Assembly: GCA_015680685.1 (NCBI GenBank)
Contig: MNCI01030017.1
Span: forward strand, 105,119-169,118
DNA length: 64,000 nucleotides
Source: Gnetum montanum
Taxonomy: Eukaryota > Streptophyta > Gnetopsida > Gnetales > Gnetaceae
Direction: 5' to 3'
The position numbers and the translations under genes were made by a program. The notes below the pieces were generated by a model, which was not told the DNA's origin, did no database searches, and saw only the letters and a list, made by a program, of their open reading frames with translations. Positions 1 to 9,646 of this stretch are shown here, piece after piece (the first letter of the stretch is position 1; the number at the start of each line of letters is the position of its first letter).

Positions 1-492
1 TTAAATAGACGGGTATCCACTCGCGGTCCCAGATATTTGGTAGAGTTTGGACGCAAAGAAATTGAAATCAAATCTAACGCATCAATAAATTGAATTAAAG
101 ACCGTATGTGCTATTGTACGTGGAATCGGTTGGAACGTTTTCTCAGCTGTTCCCACCACATTGAAAGGCTAGAAAAGCTGATCATGTACTGTGTTTTACG
201 TTTTGTGTCAGCGACCTACCACAGGAATAAGAATTAAGCTATATTTCTTTATTTCTGCCGATGTTGCGCCTGCTAATTTATTTAGTTTTTTATGGGAGGA
301 ATTAAGTATGGGTTAGTTTTGCGCAAGTTCGGTAGATCTATGTTTAGACTTTAGAACATGGGGTGTCGGACCCCGAAAAGAAGTTCTATTAATATTAACA
401 GTGTATCAATTCTGTAACCTGAACAAGTCATAGGGTTAAGTGGAAGGGGGAAGCTGAGAGCACTATGCATGAAACTCGGGACCATCCTTATA
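1..492. other. Unassigned AT-rich DNA
   Basis: I see no coding domain, LTR end or RNA gene here. The longest open frame (minus strand, about 350-590) lies partly in a tandem duplication and looks like a chance frame. Confidence 0.5.
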
Positions 493-670
493 AATAAACA
501 AGTATTAAGGGAGAAAACCTGAAATGGGGGTTTCAAAGATAAGATATTATCATTTACCAACACATTGAGCAAGTTCTCTCCAATAAACAAGTATTAAGGG
601 AGGAAACCTGAAATGGGGGTTTCAAAGACAAGATATTATCATTTACCAACACATTGAGCAAGTTCTCTCC
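493..670. repeat. 89-bp tandem duplication (2 copies)
   Basis: The stretch beginning AATAAACAAGTATTAAGGG at 493 is repeated head to tail at 582. Both copies end in AGTTCTCTCC. Differences are a few substitutions, so the duplication is fairly recent relative to the surrounding decay. Confidence 0.9.
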
Positions 671-872
671 AACTTTGCTGTGCATAAGTTGCATACTAAT
701 ACTCCTTGGTGTTGTGACCAACTTCACCCATGCTAGGCATAGGGCCTTGTTTGAACCAATTTAATTTATCACAATTTAAAATTTTAAAATTAAAAATACA
801 CTAAAAATAAAACATAAATTAAGGCTTAAATCTCTTGGGTTTTTTTTTTTTTGGTGGTTTACGTGGATAAGG
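671..872. other. Unassigned spacer with A/T tracts
   Basis: AT-rich DNA with an A/T-only stretch near 775-815 and a T-run at 841-852, just before the CpG-rich island. No gene is seen. Confidence 0.5.
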
Positions 873-882
873 GTGGTTGCAC

Positions 883-923
883 TTAGGGTTAGGTTTCTTC
901 TCCCTCCGGCAGCCGCTATAAAA
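883..923 (+). promoter_or_regulatory. Candidate promoter: telo-box and TATA box
   Basis: TTAGGGTTAGGTTT (883-896) contains the plant telo-box sequence in reverse orientation, and CTATAAAACA (916-925) is a good TATA box 20 bp downstream. Telo-boxes beside TATA boxes are known from plant promoters of growth and translation genes. The C/T-rich DNA after the TATA box fits a plant 5' leader. No coding region that it could drive is recognised. Confidence 0.4.
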
Positions 924-1425
924 CAGGGAGGGAGGAGCACGTTAGAGGGAAGAGATTTGGAGGGGGCTTCTCTTGCAGGTTCCAGGGTTCTATTCTGTCC
1001 GCCGCCTGCAGCGCCATCTGTTCTGTCCGCAACCCCTGTCACGCCCTTGTCCGCGTCACTGTTCCTTCACCGCACCGCGTCTTCTGCGCTCCCGCCACCC
1101 TCTGCCCCTCCCCGTCGTTGTTTCTGCCGCGTTGTATCTGCATCGCTGTTTTTGCATTGCCGCTGCCACCTCGCTCTGTGCCGCCGTGCTGTCTCCTTTG
1201 CTACCGCGCTGCGTTGCTGTTTCTTCTGCGCCGCGCTGCTGTTTTTGCTGCGGTCGCGTCGCTATTTTGCCGTCGCTCTCCGCTGCGGCCACCTCACTTT
1301 TCTGCCGCATCCCCGCTTACTCCTGCCGAGCCTGCCGCTGCAGCATCATCGTCCTCTCCGTTGCCGTGCCTGGCACTCCTCTGCCGCCGCGTCACCGCCA
1401 CCTCGTGCCGCCTGCCGACTGTCAT

Positions 1426-1488
1426 GCTGCGGCATCGCTCTTCTGCGCTGCTGCGTCGCTCTTCTGCGCTGCTGCGTCGCTCTTCTGT
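1426..1488. repeat. 21-bp triplet-phase minisatellite (3 copies)
   Basis: Three consecutive 21-bp units of GCTGCTGCGTCGCTCTTCTG type start at 1426, 1447 and 1468. The length is a multiple of three, so it keeps all frames open and explains part of the long spurious frames of the island. Confidence 0.85.
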
Positions 1489-2096
1489 GCTTGCTGCGTT
1501 GCCGCGTTGCCTGTCGACGCTGTTTCTCTTGCGTGGCCTGCTCTGCGCTGGCCGCACGCGAAACATCAACCTCTCTCTGTTCTCCCACCCGCAGTATCCT
1601 GTTTTCGCCGCCGTCCGCGCCGCCACCTTGGTCTGCCGCCTGCGCCGCCACCTTGGTCCGCTGCCCGCACCTGCGCGCTTTGTTCCTCTGCCTTCGCCGC
1701 GGCCCGCGCCTGCGCAGACGCTGCAGAGCAACAGCATCACCTTTCTTCTAAGCTCGCCCGCTTCCACTCCAGAAACTTCACCGCAAAGCAAATTCCTTAC
1801 TCGGCCGCTCCAGGCAGCAGCAACGATCCTCTCTGCGAAACGCTGCAGCGGTGAACGAACGGGAAGAGGAAGCGTCACGTGAATCTCTGCAAAGCACCGA
1901 GAAATCCGACGCACTGCCACCGGACGAAAATTTGAATATTTGAATTATTTATCATTTTGCAAATTGCACAAATTATTTTAAGTTTCACTATCAAATTAAA
2001 TTGAAGTATTTAAATATTAAATTAAATCTAAACTTTTATTTTGATATTTTGTTTAAAATATTGTTATTATTGTTTGTCACATTGCCCTTTCCAGCT

Positions 2097-2151
2097 GAGA
2101 CTATTCCCGGGTTTCCGTACCCATACGGGAGACGCCCTAGGCGATAGTCTC
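2097..2151. repeat. 55-bp imperfect palindrome (copy 1 of 2)
   Basis: GAGACTAT at 2097 pairs with ATAGTCTC at 2144-2151, and an inner CCGTA/TACGG pair can also fold. A diverged copy in the opposite orientation lies at 18842-18911; the similarity also takes in the following GAGTTTTCA. It lies about 55 bp upstream of recognisable LINE coding sequence. Confidence 0.6.
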
Positions 2152-2204
2152 CTAAAACGAGTTTTCACAGGTGTTGGCGGCGTGTCCAAAATTTACGCAT
2201 CAAC

Positions 2205-2830
2205 ACTTGGTATGATGATTGGTTTTGGCCTGACGGTTCCCTCTTCACTCTTTACGCATCTCTAAAGCAAATCTTGGTTTCATGCGCAAGATTTTCAATT
2301 CTCCACTCTAAATAGACGTTGGAGTTTACATCTTGAGTACCACCAGTGGAAAACTATTTTTCGTCGGATTTGGACTTCCAAGGCCCAACCTAAGCACCGT
2401 TTCTTTTTTTTGTCCTTGGTTCATCAAGGTCTTCCCATTGGACATAGGCTTCATTTCTTAGGAATTGATCATCCTAAATGCCTCATTTGTAAAGCGGATG
2501 ACTCTTTTCAACATGTCTTATGGGATTGCTCTTTCTCTCAACACATTTGGAAATGGTGTCAATCTCTCCAAGTCTTCCTTCCTAACCATTCTACTGGTTT
2601 TTCTCAATGTATCTTTCAAGATGATTGTGTTAAGCATCACCTTCAAAAAGCCTGGAAAATCCTCTTATTTGAGATTATCTTCTTTATTTGGAAATGTCCT
2701 CTTGATGCTTGGTATCAAAACACAAATTACAATGAATTTGACTATGGTATGAAATGCTCTATTGCTAGTATTGTTCAACTTCAATGTCGAGAACTAGGCT
2801 TTATCAATAATATTACCTTTTTCTAAATGG
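2205..2830 (+). mobile_element. LINE (L1-type) 3' end, degraded
   Basis: The plus-strand translation begins near WYDDWFWPDGSLF, continues through HQWKTIFRRIWTSKAQPKH, and enters a clear reverse-transcriptase zinc-binding domain (zf-RVT): CLICKADDSFQHVLWDCSF followed by HIWKW, in an open frame at 2410-2826. This domain is the C-terminus of plant L1 ORF2. The RT palm and endonuclease are absent, so the copy is 5'-truncated. A few frameshifts and stops precede 2340. About 160 bp of probable 3' UTR follow; I could not fix the end or a target duplication. Confidence 0.8.
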
Positions 2831-3244
2831 TTTCTCTTTGAGTTAGTTGTATTGGTCTCCTTTTTCAATTGTCGTCCTGATGCGATAAGCTAATGTCTTG
2901 TTGCAGGTGACTAGGGTCAGCTTGCAACATTAAGGTTTTGGTTTTAATTTTTCTTGTCACCTTAACAACCCCCGGAATTGGGGCACCACCAAACGTCTAC
3001 ACTTTAGAATATGAACTTCAGTACGTCACGGTGTCTCATTTATGATCATAAAGTCCTCTTTTACTAAGATGGTCGTACTCGTACTTTTTGATCAGATTCT
3101 AGATCAGCGTACTTTTTATGGTAAATATTGTGCCGTAATTTAGGGTGTCATGAACTACGAACGTGCCTCACCGTTGAACATTTGAAAAAATATATATATA
3201 GATTATATGAAAGCTTCCATTGCAAGCCTCCACATGGAACTTTC
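2831..3244. other. LINE 3' flank and unassigned DNA
   Basis: The first 150 bp or so is probably LINE 3' UTR. The rest has no gene. Partial copies of the downstream tandem unit (GAAAGCTTCCATTGCAAGC) already appear at 3208-3226. Confidence 0.4.
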
Positions 3245-3590
3245 AACTTTGTTTATGAAAGCTTCCATTGCAAGCGACAACTTTGTTTCTTGAAAGTTCT
3301 AGTTTACATAACCGTAGACTTGAGTTCAACTTTGTTTATGAAAGCTTCCATTGCAAGCGACAACTTTGTTTGTTGAAAGTTCTAGTTTACATAACCGTAG
3401 ACTTGAGTTCAACTTTGTTTATGAAAGCTTCCATTGCAAGCGACAACTTTGTTTCTTGAAAGTTCTAGTTTACATAACCGTAGACTTGAGTACAACTTTG
3501 TTTCTTGAAAGTTCTAGTTTACATAACCGTAGACTTGAGTACAACTTTGTTTCTTGAAAGTTCTAGTTTACATAACCGTAGACTTGAATT
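3245..3590. repeat. Two-level tandem array (83-bp and 49-bp units)
   Basis: Three 83-bp units start at 3245, 3328 and 3411. They are followed by a 49-bp unit starting at 3494 and a near-complete one at 3543 that ends near 3588. The short unit equals the long unit minus an internal 34-bp segment containing GAAAGCTTCCATTGCAAGC. All units share TTTGTTTCTTGAAAGTTCTA and ACATAACCGTAGACTTGAG. Open frames of 60-80 codons here follow from the periodicity and are not genes. Confidence 0.92.
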
Positions 3591-3721
3591 TTTGTGCTTT
3601 CCCATTCATGTTGACTAAGGTGTTTTTACTTGAGTGAAGAAAACCAAGAGAACCCAAATCTAGAGTGGTCTTGTTGGTGCATTTATCTTTGCAAAACACC
3701 GATTTAGTTTCCTTCTTTATG

Positions 3722-3807
3722 ATGAGTAAACATTTTTATAAGTTGCTTTCAAAGTCTCAACTCCATGAGTAAAAATTTTTATAAGTTGCTTTCAAAGTCT
3801 CAACTCC
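3722..3807. repeat. 43-bp tandem duplication
   Basis: ATGAGTAAACATTTTTATAA and the following TTGCTTTCAAAGTCTCAACT are present twice, starting at 3722 and 3765, nearly identical. Confidence 0.9.
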
Positions 3808-4173
3808 TATACCGTGCAAGTCTTCTACGCTTATTACGTTTGCCATAGTGCCATAGGCTACACTAGAGCTCCATCTACCATCCTAAAAGAAAAAAGCAAG
3901 GTCGCAGATTTCGCCGTTATAAGGGTGCTAATCAATAGAGGCCATGACAATCCCCTTGCTTCTTGAGGAAGAAGCCACTAGGCTGAACTTAACGATGCAA
4001 ATGGGGTGAGGTGTCGAGTTATTGTTGTCAATGTCAAAGAAGGCTATTAATGCGTTGACATGCATCTTTTTGATTTTAGCTGTTTAGCTGGGCCTACCCC
4101 CACCAATGCATTTAGCTTCCCACCTTAACAAGAGCAAAGAAAAAATTCCGTTGGCCATCCAAAAGCTTTACAA

Positions 4174-4225
4174 AGAGGTATACATCTAATTTAGAACGAA
4201 GAGGTATACATCTAATTTAGAACGA
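4174..4225. repeat. 26-bp tandem duplication
   Basis: AGAGGTATACATCTAATTTA followed by GAACGA occurs twice in a row with no visible difference. Confidence 0.9.
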
Positions 4226-5120
4226 AGCAAGAAAGAACTTTATTTAATAGTTTTGTTTCTTGGTAAAGTTGGTTTTGAAGATGACATTTTGAATATGTGG
4301 CGGTAATGTTTTTTACATGGCCATTATCTTGTTCTTGTCCCATTTTTATCAAGCTGAAATTTCTTAGTGAAAAAGATCAAATTTAGTACTTGTCTCATTA
4401 ACAAATAGGTTACTCCCAACCTTATGAGCCAACTCAACTAAGACATGAAAAATATTAGTTTTTCTTAGGTGGCTTTTCCTCATACCAATGGATGAATCCC
4501 ATAGCAATTAGACAAAAAAATGAATTTAGCAAGCCCACGGTCAAGGTAGTAGAAGGCCATATTTATATATGGAAGTATAGTAAAATCAAGTAAAAGCACA
4601 AAGAAAAATCTCAAATTTCATGAAGAGACAAAGATCAAATAAAGCTAAATTAGCTCTTTTATAAAATAGGGACCAAAGCCATGTAAACTCTATTTGGATT
4701 TTTATGCCATATGAGACAAAATAGGAAATTCCATTATTATTTCTTTTAGAAAAAGACTGATGGGTAGATGTAATTAGATTTTGGCCCCAATCTCACATGA
4801 CTCTTCATTTTTCAGCCCTTTTTGCATGGAAATAGATTTGTCCCATCATATACGGCCCCATCATTTGGCTATAAATATAAGGGCAAAATATGATTATAAA
4901 GATCTCGAAGTAATACGAATTTTTTCATTCCATTTTCCATCATATGTCCACTTCATCATTTTTTAGTGTTTAATATCTAACTCATCTACTATTTTTTCAT
5001 CCAACAATTAATAGCAATTTCCAACATCTCCATCAACAATTATCAACAACTCCATCAATAGTTCTTGGTTCCTAAAATTCTCACGTTATAATCATTAGTT
5101 TTTCCATCAAAGCATTTTCA

Positions 5121-5765
5121 TCAATTTTCCTCAAATAAACCACACACCTTTTGCAACTTAATATTAAATTCTCTATCTAACTCTCTATTTCCTTGTTTAA
5201 TTTGGGCTAATCCACTATAAAGTTGATGTTGCTCAATTTGGTTGTCAAATTGGGCTATGAACAAAGCTTTCATATCATCCCAACTAGTAATACTATTGTT
5301 TGGTAAATTTGAATACCAAATTTGAGCCATATCTCTAAGGTTGCCTATGAATAGTTTGCATATCTAGTGGTTTGGATGTTGAATGTTTACATGAACAAGG
5401 GCTAGCTCAAATAGGTGTAAATATTCCTTTGCTAAATAGGCTTTACCAAGGATATATAGTTTTGGTAGATATTTATAAGCTTATTTAGGAATGTCGTGAT
5501 AAGCATTGAACATCAAAGGTGTGGGTAATTGAAATGGATTAGTAGGAGGTGGGTTAGCCATTATTTGCAAATTTTGGTTTCTACTAGATGAACCTAGTTT
5601 TAAATAGACTTTCCTCTTGAAGGACAAACCCTCAATCAAGGGTGATATCTTATTTCGATGTGTTTTTATTCCATTGGTGGATTTTCTAATTAAGGTCTTA
5701 GTTTCTTCCTCTAATGAAGTTTCAATCTTAAAATTTGACAAGTTTGTTGGACTCTTAAAATTCAC
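5121..5765 (-). pseudogene. Ty3/gypsy gag fragment
   Basis: One minus-strand frame, broken by a few stops, reads from 5765 to 5121. The N-terminal half has a Pro-rich patch (MANPPPTNPFQLPTPLMF). The second half has the Retrotrans_gag signature: MAQIWYSNLPNNSITSWDD, then FIAQFDNQ, then GLAQIKQGNRELDREF. This capsid-like domain packages element RNA. On this strand the fragment lies downstream of relic A's integrase and accessory ORF, so it probably belongs to a separate element placed tail to head with A, or to a rearranged copy. No zinc knuckle or protease follows before 3.6 kb. Confidence 0.75.
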
Positions 5766-6620
5766 CTACCTATCTAAGGAATTACTCATGAGCTAAAGTA
5801 AATGACTTAATTTGTTCATATCCTACTTTTGCCTGATATAAATTATTAAGAATGAATCTAATTTAACAACAAAAGCTCTCCTTCTTATGCCAGTTTAGCT
5901 ATTGTGGTAGGATTAGGGATGAATCTACCACAAGGGAACAACTTTTAGTTAAACTCATTTTAGGTGGTTGTTGGTCTTTGGTACCACAAAGGCACGAATA
6001 CCTCTAGATAGCCTCTCCTGGTAAAAATGAGCTAATGTGATTAAGTATGCTTAATAGTGAAAAGCTTTTTTAATGATTATATACAAAGTATAGTTGTATT
6101 TGAGTATGATTGTAACTATCTCTTTTAGCTGTCTCTTAATTAAACTTAAGAAATTGAACAACATTCCCACAAGCCTAGTCTTAAATATTACATGCAACAC
6201 ATAAAAATGAATAAATTTTTTTATAGAAAAATGTTGGTCTTCATTTCTGAACTATTTACTAGATAAATTCTTGAAGCGAATTTACAAAAGCTTTGCTAAT
6301 AGAGTAGGAAACTAAGAAAAATAATTATTCATAAAGCTCATAATTGTATGAAGGCAACATTACTCTTATGCTAAATTAATTAAGAAGTGGCACTTGCAAA
6401 GCTACCCCATTCAATCAAGATAGCAAAAATAAACTAAACCTTAGCCAATAAGAGAAAATAGCCTATTCCAAAATTGACAATCATTCCCATGTATCCATAT
6501 CAAATTAAGCTAGACATAATAGGAAAAACTATTCAAACATAAATGTTAACTAAGAGACCAAAGTTAAAGGAGATCATGAAACCTGTTTAAAATGCCATTA
6601 GAAATTGTCTTTACAAGCTT
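5766..6620. other. Unassigned; possible LTR of relic A
   Basis: No protein domain is seen. The position, between a purine tract at 6621-6643 (minus strand) and a gag at 5765, is where an LTR would be expected, with TGTAAAGAC as a possible start at about 6615. No matching second LTR is present to prove it. Confidence 0.25.
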
Positions 6621-6643
6621 TTTCTTTCTTTTCTTCCCCTCCC
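6621..6643 (-). promoter_or_regulatory. Purine-rich tract, possible polypurine tract of relic A
   Basis: The minus strand reads GGGAGGGGAAGAAAAG and continues purine-only for several bases. It lies about 150 bp past the end of the accessory ORF, the same layout as in element B, where the polypurine tract follows the accessory ORF. This is a positional inference. Confidence 0.35.
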
Positions 6644-9080
6644 AAAAAGTCCCCCTTGACTAATTAACTCTGAGATTTTTATATTAGGTTTAGGCACTTA
6701 CAACTGTTATAGAATTTAAGGTTATAATCTTCTCACATTCTCTTTATAATTGTAATCTGTTGGCTAACTATTTGGCTTCTTGGTAGATCTTCTCCATTAG
6801 TTGAATTGGAGTCCTTCTATGGCCAACTGTTGGGATAGTTTTCCATGATTAATAAAAGTCTTGATAACTTGATTCATTGAATTTGGCTCAGTGCTATCAA
6901 GCTTCATAATAACTTCTTCAGCACTACTCTTCCCCAAGCTTGATTCTATTATTGAGTTATTTATTTCTATTAAGGTAGCTTCTACACTAGCACATTCTTG
7001 TTCAAATTCTAAATTCTTTTTGGCCATTTCATGTATGATTCTTGTACTTGACACCATCATTGTATCAAGGAAGCCTTGCTTATATTGGGGTAGCTATTCT
7101 CTTTTGGTTATGGCTAGCTCATATAATTCATGAATCCTACCTTCTATTTGTGTGAACTTGACTTGTTTTTCTCTCATATTTGTCATTTCTTTCCTTGTCT
7201 CTCTCATCCATTCTTTATTATATTCTACCTTAGTAATTACTTCCTTGAAGGTTGGTAGAGAAAGATGAGAGTAATTTGGAGCTTTTTCTTTTCTAGCTTG
7301 TTCTAATTCTGAGCTCATGATAGCTAGCCATTCCTCCAACTACTTATTTGTATACTTCTTATTTTCAAGTAGTGATTCTTTGATAGTTATTTTTGTCTTG
7401 AGCTACTCATTTTCTCTTTTTAGCCCTCTTAACTTCCTTTTGTAATTTTGATTCTTGTTGTTCGTTTTACAAGAGGAATTCCTTGAGCTTGGCTATTTGG
7501 TTATCAACTATTTGTCCCCTATCCTTGATCAATGTAGTTATGGAGCTAGACATATCTTGATGGGACATTACGAGCTTTTGCTTCACTTTTTGTGGATCAC
7601 CTTTCTTATATTAGAAGATGACATTGGCTTCTATTTTGAGGATAGTGGGGAACTTTTGACTTAATATGATGCAACCTTATTTTTCCTTAATTTTAAAAGA
7701 TCAGGCCACTCCCTTCATCAGATACCCAGATGAGAAGGTGAGGGTTGAAGATGAACTTTCCCCTTCCTTCTATTGTTGCTGCTGTAGTTAAAGCTTAATT
7801 AGCTTCTATTGTTCTTTTTTCTTCATCCTCTATTGCTCTTCTTGCTGCTATTGAAGTTCCATTAGCTATTTCTATTCTAATTGTTGAGGTTGCAGTTGCT
7901 CTTTTTATTTTTTCTCTTGTAGCTTTTGTTGCTATTTTTCTTTGTTAAGCCTTATTCTTTCCAATTTCAATTTCTTAGCTTTCTTAACTCTTGCATATTT
8001 TGTCTCACTTAGTAGGAATCTTTCATCGAGCATGGCTTCCTCTAGGTCTATTAGTTTCCAAAAAAAAAATATAATTTTCTTCCATTAATGCTAAATATTC
8101 ATAAGAAAAATCCCTAACTAAAGGATGATTCTTGTTCTCAATCTAGCTACATACTTCAATGGTTGGTTGATCACAAGTGCTTGAAAGAAGCTTCATTGAT
8201 AAACTACCTTTAAGCTATTTTGGAGCTTCATCCTTTGCTTAGTTCACTTCCCTATCTATAGTTCCTAAGTAAACTACATCTAATTCATTGTGTTGATGAA
8301 CTTTTCTGGTTTTAGCAATCAAATAATTTCTCTTTAAAGCTAGAGGAAAACTACACTAGTCTTTGTATTTTTTGGATATTACTCTCATATGTGCTGAATT
8401 TGAAAATTCCTAGAAGTTGAACTTTAGAGGAAAAAATTCTTTATCCTTATAATCGTGTCTTAAGAGGCTTTCCTACATTTGTCTCCGAACATCTAAGGTT
8501 GCTAAATAAGAAGCTATAAACCTAGATAATTTGGAAGCTTTTGCCTTAAATCATGCTATAAGAATATAGGTGTAACGAGCGTGTAAGTAAATAACTCCAT
8601 GAAATTTTCCTTTTATTTCATTAATCACCTATTGATCTATCCTTTGTGGGAAAGCTCCTAGAATCAACTTTAGCAAATGGAGGTAAACACAATTCATTAA
8701 AAATTCTAAGGTCTAAGCATTAAAGAAGCTCCTTGATGAGTGGCGAGGTACCCCTACACTCAACCATACGAAACGAGCGTCGCACGCGCGATCCGGTCGA
8801 ACTCCGCAGATGGACTAGTTGTGGTATCTAGATAGTTAGCCTTAGGTCGCAGTTCGCTGTCTTCCCATCTAGACTAGTTTTGCATATGTCACGTATGGTT
8901 TAGTCTAGATGAGGTGTATGATGTGTTCTAATTCTAATGCTACTCCTGATGGCAGTGGAAAATAATATTTAACTAAATCTAAGCTAAGAGGAAAAGGGTA
9001 AGAAAATCTAATCTAGCCTAAGTGCGACGAGCAACCGATTCCTTGATCAACCGTACACATCTTGGACTTCGTGCACGACT

Positions 9081-9215
9081 GCCACTGGGACTACCAAGCA
9101 TAGGCCTAGGTACGCCACTGGGATTACCAAGCGCAGACCCCAAATACGCCACTGGGTTACCAAGCGTAGATCCCCCTAGCTACACCACTGGGCTACCAAG
9201 CAGTCACACTTAAAT
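9081..9215 (-). repeat. 33-36-bp minisatellite inside the solo LTR (4 copies)
   Basis: Four units containing GCCACTGGG and TACCAAGC start at 9081, 9114, 9148 and 9184. D's LTR carries only about two related units (GTAACC/GTAATCC motifs near 47951-47985), so copy number accounts for part of the LTR length difference in this family. Confidence 0.8.
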
Positions 9216-9624
9216 GCTCGTAATCAAGTCGAACTCGTTCCGCTTCTAGGAGTTTAGGGTTGAGAGACTAATCGCGATAAGTAACCGATTCCTTAACTAG
9301 CCGTACACACCCGTAGATGCTCGTAGTTAAGTCGTACTTACACCGCGCTATGAAAGCAATAAATAACATTAAATAAATAACAAATAAATAAACTAAGTGA
9401 ATGCTGCAATGATGAAGTAATCTCGATCTTTATTGCCGGTCATGTGCGTGTCCAAGTACGGCACACTCGAATAAAGACACCGTACAATCACATTCACCAC
9501 ACTGCGGGCAGACACGGGAAAAATTCTAACTCTGGAGGGATCAAACTGCCAGAGCTTCGCTACCTAAAACTGGGATCGAAACAAGGGAGAGCCGCCTCTT
9601 ATTTATAGAAATTGCGGCTGACTG

Positions 9625-9646
9625 CGATATCGCGTACGCGATATCG
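9625..9646. repeat. Perfect 22-bp palindrome in LTR U3
   Basis: CGATATCGCGT is followed directly by its reverse complement ACGCGATATCG. A second, imperfect copy starts near 9658. Related GATATC palindromes stand at the same place, just upstream of the TATA box, in D's LTRs and the C promoter, so this is probably a U3 control element. Confidence 0.8.

Larger units (their letters stand above)
873..1925 (+). other. CpG-rich, pyrimidine-rich island (about 1 kb)
   Basis: This block is strikingly GC- and CpG-rich in a window where CpG is otherwise scarce. The plus strand is built from CTG/CGC/TCT-like triplets, so three overlapping plus frames and two minus frames stay open for 100-290 codons. None gives a recognisable protein: all read as Ser/Pro/Cys/Leu/Arg low complexity. 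It begins just before a telo-box and TATA box and ends sharply near 1925 at AT-rich DNA. It could be a 5' leader or U3-R of an unrecognised young element, or an unmethylated promoter remnant. Confidence 0.55.
3591..5120. other. Unassigned decayed DNA
   Basis: No coding domain is recognised on either strand. It holds two short tandem duplications (3722-3807 and 4174-4225) and otherwise AT-rich sequence with scattered stops. Confidence 0.5.

Noticed and set aside
873-1882. Long open plus-strand frames (254-293 codons) as genes
   Set aside because: Three frames are open over the same bases and all read as low-complexity Ser/Pro/Cys/Arg. Triplet-like repeats without stop-prone A explain them. 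No domain is visible.
1056-1920. Minus-strand frames in the CpG-rich island
   Set aside because: They are shadows of the same repeats (Ala/Arg/Gln-rich) with no motif.
3128-3557. Overlapping 63-82-codon frames
   Set aside because: They follow the tandem-repeat period and repeat the same peptide.
5974-5986. Primer-binding site TGGTACCAAAGAC (minus) for the 5.1-5.8 kb gag
   Set aside because: Match to tRNA-iMet is weak and no CA-ending LTR is seen beside it.
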